Notes: a model not told the origin generated them from the letters alone. A stretch of DNA of 64,000 nucleotides from Clostridia bacterium (GCA_016292635.1 JAEDIC010000010.1:1-64000), one strand, 5' to 3'. Positions 16,418 to 26,112 are shown, counted from the first letter of the stretch. Numbers and translations: made by a program.

Positions 16418-17821
16418 ATGCGCAAAGATATACTTATTTCCGAAGCCGAAATGGCCGCCGCAAGGGCCGCGGCAGGCCGTGTAAAGGAAGAAATAGCCCC
16501 CCTCGGCTTAACCTATCATATAGAGTCCTACGGATGCCAGATGAATGACCACGATTCCGAAAAGCTGGCAGGAATGCTGGAAGAGATGGGCTGCACCAAA
16601 GCCGCTGATAAGGCTGATGCACAGGTCATTTTATTCAATACATGCTGTGTGCGTGAACACGCCGAGCAGCGTGTATACGGCAATATAGGCGCCCTGAAAA
16701 AGCGCAAGGATGAGAATCCCGGCCTGCTCATAGGTGTATGCGGCTGCATGATGCAGCAGAAGGCGGCGGGGGATAAGCTGTTCCGCCGTTTCCCTTTCGT
16801 CGATATGGTATTCGGCACAAATGAGCTGCACCGCTTTCCAAATATATTTGAATCCGCCCTGCATGAAGAGCGCATCTTAGCTGTTCGTGATATTGATGGT
16901 GAAATTGCGGAAGGGCTGCCGGTGCTGAGGTCCGGAACCTTTTCCACCAATGTAACCATCGCCTATGGATGCGACAACTTCTGCTCCTACTGCATAGTGC
17001 CCTATGTGCGGGGCAGAGAGCGCTCAAGGGATTCCGGCGCAATAGTGGAAGAGGTTCGTTCCGTGGCAGCGGCAGGTTTTAAAGAAGTGACCCTGCTGGG
17101 CCAAAACGTGAATTCCTACAGCGGAGATGACGGCGTCACGGATTTTCCAACCCTTCTTCGCGTGGTACACGACAGCGTGCCTGATATGAACCGTATACGC
17201 TTTATGACATCCCACCCGAAGGACTTGTCGCCTGCGCTTATGGACGCCATAGCGGAGCTTCCAAGGGTTTGCAAGCATATACATTTGCCGGTACAATCCG
17301 GCAGCAACCGTATACTGCGGCTTATGAACCGCCGCTATACCCGTGAAAATTACATGGATGAAGTGGCGGAACTCAGGAGAAAGGTGCCGGATATAGAGCT
17401 TACTACGGACATTATAGTGGGCTTCCCTGGGGAGACGGAGGAGGATTTTCAGGACACTCTGGACCTTATAAAGCAGGTGGGATACTCCGCAGCGTTTACT
17501 TTCATGTATTCACCCCGTAAGGGGACGGCCGCCGCATCCATGGCGGAGCAGGTGCCGGATGAAGTTAAGCATGACCGTCTGCAGCGGCTGAACGCTTTGC
17601 AGGCTGAAATACTAAAAGAAGGTAACCTTAAATACATAGGCAGAACAGGCGAGGTGCTGGTAGAAGGCTGCGACAGGCGCGCTGAACCCATGGCATACGG
17701 CAAGCTAAGCAACTTTAAAATGGTATATTTTCCCGGCGGCGAGGAACTTATAGGATCGCTGCGCACCGTTGAGATAACCGCCAATCAAAACAACTCGCTG
17801 ATAGGCCGGCTAATTGACTAA
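16418..17821 (+). CDS. miaB: tRNA-2-methylthio-N6-dimethylallyladenosine synthase MiaB
   Basis: This 467-aa radical-SAM methylthiotransferase adds 2-methylthio to i6A37 of tRNAs. It has an N-terminal MTTase domain with the auxiliary cluster cysteines (SYGCQMN, FNTCCVRE, GVCGCM). The radical-SAM domain has the CxxxCxxC motif in CDNFCSYCIVPYVRGRERSR, and a TRAM domain is at the C-terminus (about 400-465). The YGCQMN and GRERSR signatures mark MiaB and not RimO or MtaB. RimO is encoded separately at 35.7 kb, and MiaA, which makes the substrate i6A, lies six genes downstream in the same direction. An extra N-terminal helix of about 30 residues is usual for clostridial members. Confidence 0.95.
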   Translation: MRKDILISEAEMAAARAAAGRVKEEIAPLGLTYHIESYGCQMNDHDSEKLAGMLEEMGCTKAADKADAQVILFNTCCVREHAEQRVYGNIGALKKRKDENPGLLIGVCGCMMQQKAAGDKLFRRFPFVDMVFGTNELHRFPNIFESALHEERILAVRDIDGEIAEGLPVLRSGTFSTNVTIAYGCDNFCSYCIVPYVRGRERSRDSGAIVEEVRSVAAAGFKEVTLLGQNVNSYSGDDGVTDFPTLLRVVHDSVPDMNRIRFMTSHPKDLSPALMDAIAELPRVCKHIHLPVQSGSNRILRLMNRRYTRENYMDEVAELRRKVPDIELTTDIIVGFPGETEEDFQDTLDLIKQVGYSAAFTFMYSPRKGTAAASMAEQVPDEVKHDRLQRLNALQAEILKEGNLKYIGRTGEVLVEGCDRRAEPMAYGKLSNFKMVYFPGGEELIGSLRTVEITANQNNSLIGRLID

Positions 17822-17851
17822 TATTGAACATCAGGAAAGGAATAAGAAAAA

Positions 17852-18250
17852 ATGATAAAGGAAAAAGCAACGGATCTGGGCCTGGCCCTTTCAAACACCG
17901 AGGAATTTAAGCGTGTTCAGCAGGCCAAGGCTGCAATGGATTCCGATCCCCATGTGAACAGCCTTATGGAACAGTACACCCAAAAGCAGGAGCAGATGGT
18001 CACCATGCTGGAAAATGAAGACGGAGACGGCATGACGGTATCCGCCATAGCCAAAGAGATAGAGGATATTCAGACCGAGCTGATGAATGATCCCGTTTTT
18101 ACTGAAATGATGGAAGCGCAGAATCAGTTTGCTAACGTTATGAATGATGTAAACCGCATAATCAGCGCCTATATCAACCTTGGCGACGAAACAGAAGAAT
18201 CCTCCGGCTGCAGCGGAAACTGCTCCGGCTGCTCCGGCTGCCTGCATTAA
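17852..18250 (+). CDS. YlbF/YmcA family protein with Cys-rich tail
   Basis: This 132-aa helical protein matches the YlbF/YmcA family in size, and DPHVNSLMEQYTQKQEQM resembles its core helices. In Bacillus the family (with YaaT) forms an Fe-S complex that steers RNase Y cleavage and developmental signalling. The place between miaB and mutS matches Bacillus ymcA. The last 13 residues form a Ser/Gly/Cys tail with four cysteines (CSGNCSGCSGC), a plausible metal or Fe-S ligand set. RNase Y itself is encoded at 31.1-32.6 kb. An AGGAAAGG ribosome site precedes the ATG. Confidence 0.85.
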   Translation: MIKEKATDLGLALSNTEEFKRVQQAKAAMDSDPHVNSLMEQYTQKQEQMVTMLENEDGDGMTVSAIAKEIEDIQTELMNDPVFTEMMEAQNQFANVMNDVNRIISAYINLGDETEESSGCSGNCSGCSGCLH

Positions 18251-18278
18251 AACAAATAAAAAACACAGGAGCTAAAAT

Positions 18279-20894
18279 ATGCCCGCCGACCTTACCCCTA
18301 TGATGCGCCAATACATGGAGGTAAAAGAGAAATATCAGGATTGCATTCTCTTTTACCGCCTTGGCGACTTTTATGAAATGTTTTTTGAGGACGCACTCAT
18401 TGCTTCCCGCGAGCTGGAAATCGTGCTTACGGGGCGGGACTGCGGCCTTGAAGAGCGTGCTCCCATGTGCGGCGTGCCTTATCACGCCATGGAAAGCTAT
18501 GTGAGCAAACTCATAGAAAAGGGCCATAAAGTAGCAATATGCGAGCAGCTTACAGACCCAAAGGAATCCAAGGGCCTGGTTGAGCGGGATGTTATCCGAG
18601 TAATAACCCCCGGCACTGTAATTGAAGAAAGTATGCTCTCTGAGAGCAAAAACAACTACATCGCCTCTTTGTTTCTGCGGGACAGCGATGTGGGTATCGC
18701 CTATTGCGATGTGTCCACAGGCGGCTTCTTCGTATACGAATACAGCGGCAAAAACTGGCTGGGCGAGCTTATGGATGAGCTTTGCCGCATACAGCCTACC
18801 GAAATAGTATCAAACGATGCCGTATTCATGCAGGATGCGCTCATTCGCAGGCTGCAGGCGGAATACTACATACAGTGCTACGGAAACTGGGCATACGAAT
18901 ATACCGGGGCAAAGGAGCGGCTGCTTACCCATTTCAGGGTTTCAACCCTGTCAGGATTTGGCTGCGATGATATGCCCTGCGCAATTTCCGCCGCAGGGGC
19001 GCTGCTTTCCTATCTTGAGGATACACAAAAGAATTCCCTTTGCCATATCAAGCGCATACGAATAAACCAGCGCAGCCGATATATGCACATAGATGCCAAT
19101 TCACGGCGAAACCTTGAACTTACCCGGCCCATACGCTCAGAAGGCAGCAAAAAGCATACTCTGCTGTACCTTCTGGATAAAACCGGCACAGCCATGGGCG
19201 GACGGCTTTTGCGTACATGGATAGATCAACCGCTGCAGCTGCCGGTCGAGATAGAGGCCCGTCAGACCGCCGTAGAAGAGCTTCTAAAAAAGAACATTGA
19301 GCGTGATACGGTTATAAAGGCGCTTGACGCCATATATGACATCGAGCGCCTTTGCAGCCGCATAGCCTATGGCACGGTAAACGCAAGGGACTGTGAGTCA
19401 TTAAGGCTTTCTTTGGAACGCATACCTTTCCTCATAGATTCCCTTGCCCAAATGAAATCCGCGGAGCTTTGCCGCATACGGGATGAGCTGGACGCCATGG
19501 AAGATATTTGCGCACTGCTGCATTCCGCAATAACGGACAATCCGCCCCTCAGCGTAAAGGAAGGAGGCGTTATTCGTGATGGCTATAATGCGGATGTAGA
19601 TAAATATCGTGACGCATCCAAAAACGGCCGGTTGTGGCTTGGCCGTCTGGAGGCAACGGAGCGTGAGAATACCGGCATAAAGAATCTTAAAGTAAGCTTC
19701 AATAAGGTATTCGGATACTACATCGAGGTCACGAAATCCTACCTACACCTTGTACCGTACAACTACCAACGCAAGCAGACACTTGCAAACTGTGAAAGGT
19801 ATGTCACCGAAGAGCTAAAAGAGCTTGAAAACACCATACTGGGCGCCGAGGAAAACTGTATCGCCCTGGAATACAGGCTGTTTACAGAGCTTAGGGATAC
19901 GCTTCTCGGCTGCATAGAGCGGCTGCAGGCCAATGCCGCCCTTATCGCCACGCTGGATGTATACTGCTCCTTTGCTCAGGTTGCCTATTCGAATGATTAC
20001 TGCCGCCCCAGGATACAAACAAACGGCAGGATAGAGATAATAGACGGCAGGCATCCTGTGGTTGAGCGGAGCGTAAAAGGCGGCTTCGTGCCCAATAACA
20101 CCATGATGAACTGCAAGGACGACCGCCTCATTATACTCACCGGCCCCAATATGGCGGGTAAGAGTACATATATGCGGCAGGTGGCCCTTATAGTACTGAT
20201 GGCCCACATAGGCAGCTTTGTGCCTGCCACAAGCGCAAATATCACCATTACCGATAAGATTTTCACCCGTGTAGGCGCGTCGGACAACCTTGCCTCTGGC
20301 CAGAGCACATTCATGGTAGAAATGAGCGAGATGTCCAACATACTCAACAACGCAACCCCAAACAGCCTGCTGATAATCGACGAAATAGGCCGTGGTACCA
20401 GCACATTTGACGGACTCAGCATAGCTTGGGCTGTCCTTGAGCGCATTGCGGACAGGGAAAAATGCGGCGCGAAGACCCTTTTTGCAACCCATTATCACGA
20501 GCTTACAGAGCTTGAAGGCAAACTGTCCGGCATAAAGAACTACCGTATCTCTGTAAAGGAGGTGGGAGAGGATATAATCTTCCTGAGAAAAATAGTTCGT
20601 GGCGGCGCGGATAAGAGCTTTGGCATACAGGTCGCCCGCCTTGCGGGGCTGCCTCAGGAGGTTATCCAGCGCGCCCGTGAGATACTGGCAGAGCTTGAAG
20701 CATCGGATATAAATATAGGCCATGGGGGCATTCTTGAAAAGAACAACGACGGGGATCAGCAGATGACCCTCTTTGGCGCGCCAACGCCGGAAGATATTAT
20801 GAAAGAACTGAGGGAGCTGGACATAAACGCCATTACTCCCATGGATGCGCTGAATATGATATACGACCTGCACCTTCGTGCAAAGCTGAGGTAA
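18279..20894 (+). CDS. mutS: DNA mismatch repair ATPase MutS
   Basis: This full-length MutS of 871 aa recognises mismatches and recruits MutL. The mismatch-binding Phe-x-Glu is in GDFYEMF (about residue 28). Connector, lever and clamp domains follow. The ABC ATPase at the C-terminal third has Walker A GPNMAGKST, the LASGQSTFMVEM signature and Walker B LLIIDEIGRGTS. The C-terminal helix-turn-helix dimer region is present. The ATG has AGGAG eight bases upstream. The stop is one base from the mutL start, so the two are coupled. Confidence 0.97.
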   Translation: MPADLTPMMRQYMEVKEKYQDCILFYRLGDFYEMFFEDALIASRELEIVLTGRDCGLEERAPMCGVPYHAMESYVSKLIEKGHKVAICEQLTDPKESKGLVERDVIRVITPGTVIEESMLSESKNNYIASLFLRDSDVGIAYCDVSTGGFFVYEYSGKNWLGELMDELCRIQPTEIVSNDAVFMQDALIRRLQAEYYIQCYGNWAYEYTGAKERLLTHFRVSTLSGFGCDDMPCAISAAGALLSYLEDTQKNSLCHIKRIRINQRSRYMHIDANSRRNLELTRPIRSEGSKKHTLLYLLDKTGTAMGGRLLRTWIDQPLQLPVEIEARQTAVEELLKKNIERDTVIKALDAIYDIERLCSRIAYGTVNARDCESLRLSLERIPFLIDSLAQMKSAELCRIRDELDAMEDICALLHSAITDNPPLSVKEGGVIRDGYNADVDKYRDASKNGRLWLGRLEATERENTGIKNLKVSFNKVFGYYIEVTKSYLHLVPYNYQRKQTLANCERYVTEELKELENTILGAEENCIALEYRLFTELRDTLLGCIERLQANAALIATLDVYCSFAQVAYSNDYCRPRIQTNGRIEIIDGRHPVVERSVKGGFVPNNTMMNCKDDRLIILTGPNMAGKSTYMRQVALIVLMAHIGSFVPATSANITITDKIFTRVGASDNLASGQSTFMVEMSEMSNILNNATPNSLLIIDEIGRGTSTFDGLSIAWAVLERIADREKCGAKTLFATHYHELTELEGKLSGIKNYRISVKEVGEDIIFLRKIVRGGADKSFGIQVARLAGLPQEVIQRAREILAELEASDINIGHGGILEKNNDGDQQMTLFGAPTPEDIMKELRELDINAITPMDALNMIYDLHLRAKLR

Positions 20895-20895
20895 A

Positions 20896-22845
20896 ATGAA
20901 ACGAATTCAGGTGCTTTCAAAGCACACGGCAAACCAGATAGCCGCAGGCGAGGTGGTTGAGCGCCCTGCATCGGTTGTTAAGGAGCTGGTGGAAAACTCA
21001 ATAGACGCAGGCAGCACCGCCGTAACAATAGAAATAAACGGCGGAGGAATTGAGTATATCCGCGTTACTGACAACGGGTCGGGCATACTTGCCGAAGACC
21101 TGCCCACAGCATTTTTAAGCCACGCAACCAGCAAGATATCCAATGCCGATGATCTTGCCCATATAGAAACCCTTGGCTTCAGAGGGGAGGCCCTGGCTTC
21201 CATCGCCGCCGTATCCATGCTTACCATGCGCACACGCACAAAAAATGCGGAGGAAGGCGCCATGATACGCATAGAGGGCGGGGAAATGAAGGAACATGGG
21301 CCTTCCGGCTGTCCCGAGGGCAGCACCACCGAGGTGCGCAATCTGTTTTACAATATTCCCGCACGGCTGAAATTCTTAAAATCCCAGCGGGCAGAGGCAG
21401 GCGCCATATCGGATTATATCGCCCGAGTTATAATGGGGAATCCCGGTATATCCTTTAAACTTGTAAGCAATGGCAAGCAGGTATATCACAGCCCCGGCGA
21501 CGGTCAGCTTAAGTCTGCCATATTCTGCATATACGGCGGGGAAACGTTGCCCCATATAAAACCTGTGAATTATGATGACGGCAGGGTAAAGATAACCGGC
21601 TACATTGGCACGGAAAAGCTGGCCCGGCCTAACAGGCAGCATCAGTCCCTTTTCGTAAACACGCGCTATGTGCGCTCCCAGCAGATATCATACGGCATAC
21701 AGAGGGTGTTCGATACCCGCTTAATGGGTGGCAAATTTCCTTTTTATGTTCTGAATATCGCTGTGGATTTTTCGGATGTGGATGTAAACGTTCATCCTAA
21801 TAAAATGGAAGTGCGCTTCAAGGATGAGCAGAGCGCAGTGCGCGCCGCCACAATAGCCGCCCGCATGGCATTGGGGGACCCTGTTGCGCCTGTGCTTACG
21901 CTTGAAGATATAACTCCAAAGCAGCGGAGCTTGATCCCCGAGAAGAAACACACGGAAGCCTCGTTCGTACGTTCGGCTGAAAATAAAACGGGAGATGGTT
22001 TTTGTTCAACTTTGCCGGTTATGCTGAACAAGCCGATTTCCGCCGCCCCGGTAAAAATGAAAGAGGCCGCATCCACATATGACAGACCGGAAATAAACGA
22101 AATACTGCCGAAAAACTCGCTTTCTTACGGCGGTTTTAAGGATATGTCCGTTGAGCAGAAGCGGCAGGAGATAAAAAAAGAAGCTGAGAAGCAAGACGGT
22201 TTCATAGATGTGATGATTTCTGCCAGCAAAAATGAAGTTCCCAAAGAAACGCCGAAGCAACTGGACTTTGGCAGCATACATTATCAGATAATAGGCCAGC
22301 TTTTCGGCTGCTATTGGGTGGTTCAGCAGGGAGATGAGGTGTTCTTCATAGACCAGCACGCCGCCCACGAGCGCAGGCTGTATGAAAGCATAATATCCCG
22401 ACCTCTCAATCCGGATTCTCAGCTGCTGCTTATACCGGAGATAGAAAAACTCACCTCCATGGAATATGAAGCTCTCATGGAAAACATGGAGCTGTTCCGT
22501 GAGCTTGGCTTTGAAATTGAGGAATTTGGCCCCCTTACCGTAAGCATACGCGCGGTGCCTGCCATTTTCTCCGCACCTGAAGTCCCTGCCTATATCCATG
22601 AGGCCATAGGCCTATTGCAAAACAAAAACAGCCTTACCACAAAGGACCTTAAGCGCAGCGCCCTCATACAATTCTCCTGTAAGCATGCTGTAAAGGCGGG
22701 GGATGTACTCAGCGATACCGAGATACGCACTCTGCTTGACGAATATTCGCGGCAGGGCGTGCCTATGACCTGCCCCCACGGCAGACCGGTGATGGTTCGC
22801 ATGACCAAAGCCGAATTTGAAAAACTGTTTAAGCGGGTGTTGTGA
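20896..22845 (+). CDS. mutL: DNA mismatch repair endonuclease MutL
   Basis: This 649-aa protein has an N-terminal GHKL ATPase (about 1-330) with VVKELVENSIDAGS, DNGSGI and FRGEALASI. A variable linker spans about 330-455, and the C-terminal domain carries the endonuclease motif DQHAAHER..YE (DQHA-x2-E-x4-E). Late motifs SCKHAVKAGD and CPHGRPVMV are also present. It should therefore nick DNA, as expected in bacteria without MutH. The linker is of lower complexity and not conserved. The ATG overlaps the end of mutS (GAGGTAAAATG), and its own stop overlaps the miaA start. Confidence 0.97.
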   Translation: MKRIQVLSKHTANQIAAGEVVERPASVVKELVENSIDAGSTAVTIEINGGGIEYIRVTDNGSGILAEDLPTAFLSHATSKISNADDLAHIETLGFRGEALASIAAVSMLTMRTRTKNAEEGAMIRIEGGEMKEHGPSGCPEGSTTEVRNLFYNIPARLKFLKSQRAEAGAISDYIARVIMGNPGISFKLVSNGKQVYHSPGDGQLKSAIFCIYGGETLPHIKPVNYDDGRVKITGYIGTEKLARPNRQHQSLFVNTRYVRSQQISYGIQRVFDTRLMGGKFPFYVLNIAVDFSDVDVNVHPNKMEVRFKDEQSAVRAATIAARMALGDPVAPVLTLEDITPKQRSLIPEKKHTEASFVRSAENKTGDGFCSTLPVMLNKPISAAPVKMKEAASTYDRPEINEILPKNSLSYGGFKDMSVEQKRQEIKKEAEKQDGFIDVMISASKNEVPKETPKQLDFGSIHYQIIGQLFGCYWVVQQGDEVFFIDQHAAHERRLYESIISRPLNPDSQLLLIPEIEKLTSMEYEALMENMELFRELGFEIEEFGPLTVSIRAVPAIFSAPEVPAYIHEAIGLLQNKNSLTTKDLKRSALIQFSCKHAVKAGDVLSDTEIRTLLDEYSRQGVPMTCPHGRPVMVRMTKAEFEKLFKRVL

Positions 22846-23804
22846 TGGATAACGCAAATAAAATAAAAATTGGCCTTATTGTAGGCCCTACCGCCAGCGG
22901 CAAGACTGCCGCTTCCATAGCCCTCGCAAAAAAACTGGATGCGGAGATTGTTTCCGCCGACTCAATACAGGTTTATCGGGGTATGGATATAGGCTCTGCC
23001 AAGCCCACCATGGAGGAGCGGCAGGGGATACCGCATCATTTGATGGATGCGGTGGATATCGATTCACCCAGGTTCAGCGTTGCGGAATACCGGCGCATGG
23101 CGGGGGAAGCGATAGAGGATATAATAAACCGTGGCAAATATCCGCTCATAGTGGGCGGAACGGGGTTATATGTAAATTCGCTGATATATCCGCTGAATTT
23201 TACAACTGTGGCATCTGATGAAAAACTCCGCGCAAAGCTCGCTGCCCTTGAACAGGCGCAAAAGGGGGCGGTATACGCTTTGCTGAAAAAGGAAGATCCA
23301 AAGGCGGCAGAACGGCTGCATCCCAACGACACAAAGCGCATAATTCGCGCGCTGGAGGTGGTGCGGCTTACCGGCAAGCCGATAGACGATCACGGCGGGG
23401 ATTTTGCAAACAGCGCAAATGCCGAAATACCCTACCAGCCCACCATAATAGGTCTTACAATGCCCCGTGAGGCGCTGTATGAACGCATTAACCTCAGGGT
23501 GGATATAATGCTTGAACAGGGACTTCTGGATGAAGCCAAGGCTATATATGACGCCGGATACGATGCGTCTCTTCCCGCCCTTCAGGGTCTTGGCTACAAG
23601 CAGCTGTTTAAATATTTCGGCGGTGAGTATACACTTGAGCAGGCCATTGACGCAATCAAGCTGGAAACCCGGCGCTTTGCAAAGCGGCAGCTTACATGGT
23701 TCAGGCGGGATAAGCGGATAATCTGGTTTGACATATCGGATTATCCGAATAAGGACGCGCTGAATGACGCAATATACAGAATTTTTGCCGGAGGAGAACG
23801 ATGA
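22845..23804 (+). CDS. miaA: tRNA dimethylallyltransferase MiaA
   Basis: This 319-aa enzyme transfers the dimethylallyl group to A37 of tRNAs, making the substrate of MiaB. It has a P-loop GPTASGKTAASIALA near the N-terminus, DSIQVYRGMDIGSAKPT, GGTGLYVN, and LKLETRRFAKRQLTWFRRD near the C-terminus. ATG 22845 overlaps the mutL stop (TGATG). A GTG one codon earlier is also possible. Its stop overlaps the hfq start (ATGA), so mutL-miaA-hfq are translationally coupled. Confidence 0.95.
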   Translation: MDNANKIKIGLIVGPTASGKTAASIALAKKLDAEIVSADSIQVYRGMDIGSAKPTMEERQGIPHHLMDAVDIDSPRFSVAEYRRMAGEAIEDIINRGKYPLIVGGTGLYVNSLIYPLNFTTVASDEKLRAKLAALEQAQKGAVYALLKKEDPKAAERLHPNDTKRIIRALEVVRLTGKPIDDHGGDFANSANAEIPYQPTIIGLTMPREALYERINLRVDIMLEQGLLDEAKAIYDAGYDASLPALQGLGYKQLFKYFGGEYTLEQAIDAIKLETRRFAKRQLTWFRRDKRIIWFDISDYPNKDALNDAIYRIFAGGER

Positions 23805-24052
23805 CTAAAACGATGACTAAGCAGATAAATCTTCAGGACGCATTTCTCAACAGCGCCCGAAAAAGCAAAACTCCGGTCACCATTCATGTTACAAACGGCT
23901 ATCAGATAAAAAACGCCCTGATAACCGGCTACGATAACTTTGTGGTTACTGTGGAGGCAGATGGCGTGCAGATGATGATATACAAGCACGCAATATCCAC
24001 GGTAACTCCCAAAGCCTCCATAATACTGCAGCATAACGAAGGACAGGAATAA
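23801..24052 (+). CDS. hfq: RNA chaperone Hfq
   Basis: This 83-aa Sm-like protein has the QDAFLNSARKSKTPVTIHVTNG Sm1 region and the Sm2 motif IYKHAISTV, giving the hexameric ring that binds small RNAs and poly-A tracts. It lacks the long acidic C-terminal tail of enterobacterial Hfq, as usual in Firmicutes. An in-frame ATG four codons later (23813) is an alternative start. The link to miaA is conserved across bacteria. Confidence 0.95.
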   Translation: MTKTMTKQINLQDAFLNSARKSKTPVTIHVTNGYQIKNALITGYDNFVVTVEADGVQMMIYKHAISTVTPKASIILQHNEGQE

Positions 24053-24056
24053 GACA

Positions 24057-25334
24057 ATGAACAGAATAGAAAGTGAACTGCTTGGCATATCCGCCAGGGC
24101 GTATGATTATGTTAAAGGATGCGAAAAGGAACTTTCTGAAATATTCGCAGGCATAGATACGATAGAAGCGGCAGGACAGGCCCGGGTGCTTGCGGCATTT
24201 CAGCATGAGGGGGTGGCGCTCAGGCATTTTGCGCCCACCACAGGATACGGCTATGACGACATAGGCCGGGATGGGCTGGACAGGGTTTTTGCAGAAGCTA
24301 TGGAGGCCGAGGACGCCCTTGTTCGCCCCCAGATAACCTCGGGTACACATGCCATATTTATCGCCCTTTCGGGACTTCTGGAGCCGGGAGACACTATGCT
24401 GTCCCTTACAGGCAAGCCCTACGACACCCTTGAGAAGGCCATCGGCCTTGAGGGTAACGAATATAATTCTCTGGCCCGTATGGGGGTAAAATATGCGCAA
24501 ATTGACCTTGTGGACGGCCATATCGACCTTGACGGAGCGAAAAAAGCTCTTTTCCCCGAAGTTAAGGTAGTTTATTTCCAGCGTTCCCGTGGCTATTCCT
24601 GGCGAAACGCGCTTACTCCCGAAGAAATGCTGCCCGCATTTGAACTTGCGAGGAGCATCGCTCCAAATGCCTTTATCGTAGTGGACAATTGCTACGGCGG
24701 CTTTACTCGCTGCCATGAGCCCACATATTACGGCGCAGATATAATAATCGGCTCCCTTATAAAGAACCTTGGCGGAGGAATTGCTCCCACAGGCGGCTAT
24801 ATTGCCGGAACGAAGCGGGCCATAGAACGCATTGAAATGAAACTCACAGTGCCGGGCATGGGCAGGGAAGTGGGGTCATACGCAGGCTCATATGCGCCTT
24901 TCTACCAGGGCCTGTTTATGGCGCCCCATGTTACCGCACAGGCGGTAAAAAGCGCCGTGCTGTTTGCCCGGGTGTTCGAGAAGGCAGGCATGGTCAGCAT
25001 GCCGTCAAGCACGGACCCGCGTTCGGATATAGTTCAATCCCTTCGCTTTAAGTCTGCGGATGCCCTTATATCATTTTGCCGCAGCATACAAAAAGCGGCC
25101 CCGGTGGACAGCTTTGTCCAGCCGGAGCCCTGGGATATGCCGGGATATACCAGCAAGGTCATAATGGCGGCAGGCGCCTTTGTGCAGGGTTCTTCCATAG
25201 AACTGAGCGCCGATGCGCCCATAGTTGAACCCTATACCGCGTATGTGCAGGGCGGCCTTACCTATGCCCACGGAAGGATAGGAGTGATGTATGCCCTTGA
25301 CGACCTGATAAACATAGGGGAAATAGCAATTTAA
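24057..25334 (+). CDS. PLP-dependent methionine gamma-lyase family protein (YnbB, aluminium-resistance family)
   Basis: This 425-aa fold-type I PLP enzyme belongs to the family annotated as aluminium resistance or methionine-gamma-lyase-like (Bacillus YnbB). The PLP-lysine lies in SLIKNLGGG, preceded by the Asp-containing FIVVDNCYGGF. The N-terminal FQHEGVALRHFAPTTGYGYDD and the QITSGTHAIF stretch are typical. The true reaction is not established for the family. Its position after hfq matches Bacillus (hfq-ynbA-ynbB) but with ynbA/hflX missing. Its 3' end overlaps convergent lexA by four bases. Confidence 0.85.
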   Translation: MNRIESELLGISARAYDYVKGCEKELSEIFAGIDTIEAAGQARVLAAFQHEGVALRHFAPTTGYGYDDIGRDGLDRVFAEAMEAEDALVRPQITSGTHAIFIALSGLLEPGDTMLSLTGKPYDTLEKAIGLEGNEYNSLARMGVKYAQIDLVDGHIDLDGAKKALFPEVKVVYFQRSRGYSWRNALTPEEMLPAFELARSIAPNAFIVVDNCYGGFTRCHEPTYYGADIIIGSLIKNLGGGIAPTGGYIAGTKRAIERIEMKLTVPGMGREVGSYAGSYAPFYQGLFMAPHVTAQAVKSAVLFARVFEKAGMVSMPSSTDPRSDIVQSLRFKSADALISFCRSIQKAAPVDSFVQPEPWDMPGYTSKVIMAAGAFVQGSSIELSADAPIVEPYTAYVQGGLTYAHGRIGVMYALDDLINIGEIAI

Positions 25335-25951
25335 TATTTTCGAATAAGGGATATGACCTTGCCTATTACTTCAACATCTTCATAGGATGCGTATATTGGC
25401 TCCATCTTGGAATTCTCAGGCTGGAGCCTTATTTTATCCTTTTCCTTATAAATACGCTTTACGGTGGCGGTATCCCCCGCAACACGGGCAACCACAATAT
25501 CTCCGTTTTCCGCCTGTATGTCCCTATGGACAACAATCATATCACCGTTGTTTATGCCGGCTTCTATCATGCTGTCGCCCTTTACGTCAAGTATGAATAC
25601 ATCGCCCTGCTCGGCGCCGTGAAGCAGAGAGGAGGGGAGAGGCAGTGTTTCGTACATGCTCATATCATCAAAAGCAAATATGGGCTGGCCTGCGGCAACG
25701 GTACCTATGCGGGGCACATTATGCACACACTTTGGTACGGGATTGGCAAGGAAAATATTGCGATGGGCAGAGCCGCTGCTGGCGAGGAGACCTTTTTCCT
25801 TCAGGGCTTTTATGTGGTTATGTACGGTGGAGGTGGAATTGAGCCCCACCGCAGCGCCGATTTCACGAACGGTGGGCGGTATGGCGTAATTTTCAATATG
25901 GGTGCGAATAAAATCATAAACGGCTTGCTGCTGTTTTGTAAGCTGCTGCAT
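25331..25951 (-). CDS. lexA: SOS repressor LexA
   Basis: This 206-aa repressor has an N-terminal winged helix (residues 1-65, with PPTVREIGAAVGLNSTSTVHNH as recognition region) and a C-terminal S24 autoprotease. The cleavage site appears as VAAGQ in place of the common Ala-Gly (VPRIGTVAAGQPIFA). The catalytic Ser is in GDSMIEAGI, and the Lys is in VVARVAGDTATVKR. ATG 25951 is chosen because GGAGGG lies just upstream and the winged helix begins there. The longer reading frame upstream has no homology. It is transcribed away from a LexA box at 26063-26074, so it is probably autoregulated. Its partner RecA is at 32.9 kb. Confidence 0.95.
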   Translation of the reverse strand: MQQLTKQQQAVYDFIRTHIENYAIPPTVREIGAAVGLNSTSTVHNHIKALKEKGLLASSGSAHRNIFLANPVPKCVHNVPRIGTVAAGQPIFAFDDMSMYETLPLPSSLLHGAEQGDVFILDVKGDSMIEAGINNGDMIVVHRDIQAENGDIVVARVAGDTATVKRIYKEKDKIRLQPENSKMEPIYASYEDVEVIGKVISLIRKY

Positions 25952-26011
25952 ATGCCCTCCAAAATAACAAAAAAAGTGGTATAATAGTTCAGATGAAGAT
26001 GTGCGGAGTAT

Positions 26012-26041
26012 TTGTCCATCATCTTTTGCAAAAATTATACC
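26012..26041 (+). promoter_or_regulatory. Promoter of the LexA-linked small gene
   Basis: TTGTCC (26012-26017), an 18-bp spacer and TATACC (26036-26041). Its -10 coincides with that of the facing lexA promoter, so the two overlap. The LexA box lies at about +15 to +26 of this transcript. Confidence 0.5.
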
Positions 26042-26062
26042 ACAGGGTACATATGGACGCAA
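26034..26062 (-). promoter_or_regulatory. lexA: Promoter of lexA
   Basis: Reading on the minus strand, TTGCGT (26062-26057), a 17-bp spacer and TATAAT (26039-26034). The LexA box abuts the -35 element. The leader to the lexA ATG would be about 75 bases. Confidence 0.6.
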
Positions 26063-26074
26063 GAACATTTGTTC
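26063..26074. promoter_or_regulatory. LexA (SOS) box
   Basis: GAACATTTGTTC is a perfect palindrome in its conserved halves and fits the Gram-positive LexA consensus GAAC-N4-GTTC. It lies between divergent lexA and the 114-aa gene at 26113, next to the promoter elements of both. Confidence 0.85.
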
Positions 26075-26112
26075 AGCCCTATATTTCGATATTTTTCCGG
26101 GAGGGAACAGCC

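Noticed and set aside
19815..20873. 352-codon minus-strand frame opposite mutS
   Set aside because: It is fully inside mutS, with no ribosome site and no recognisable domain.
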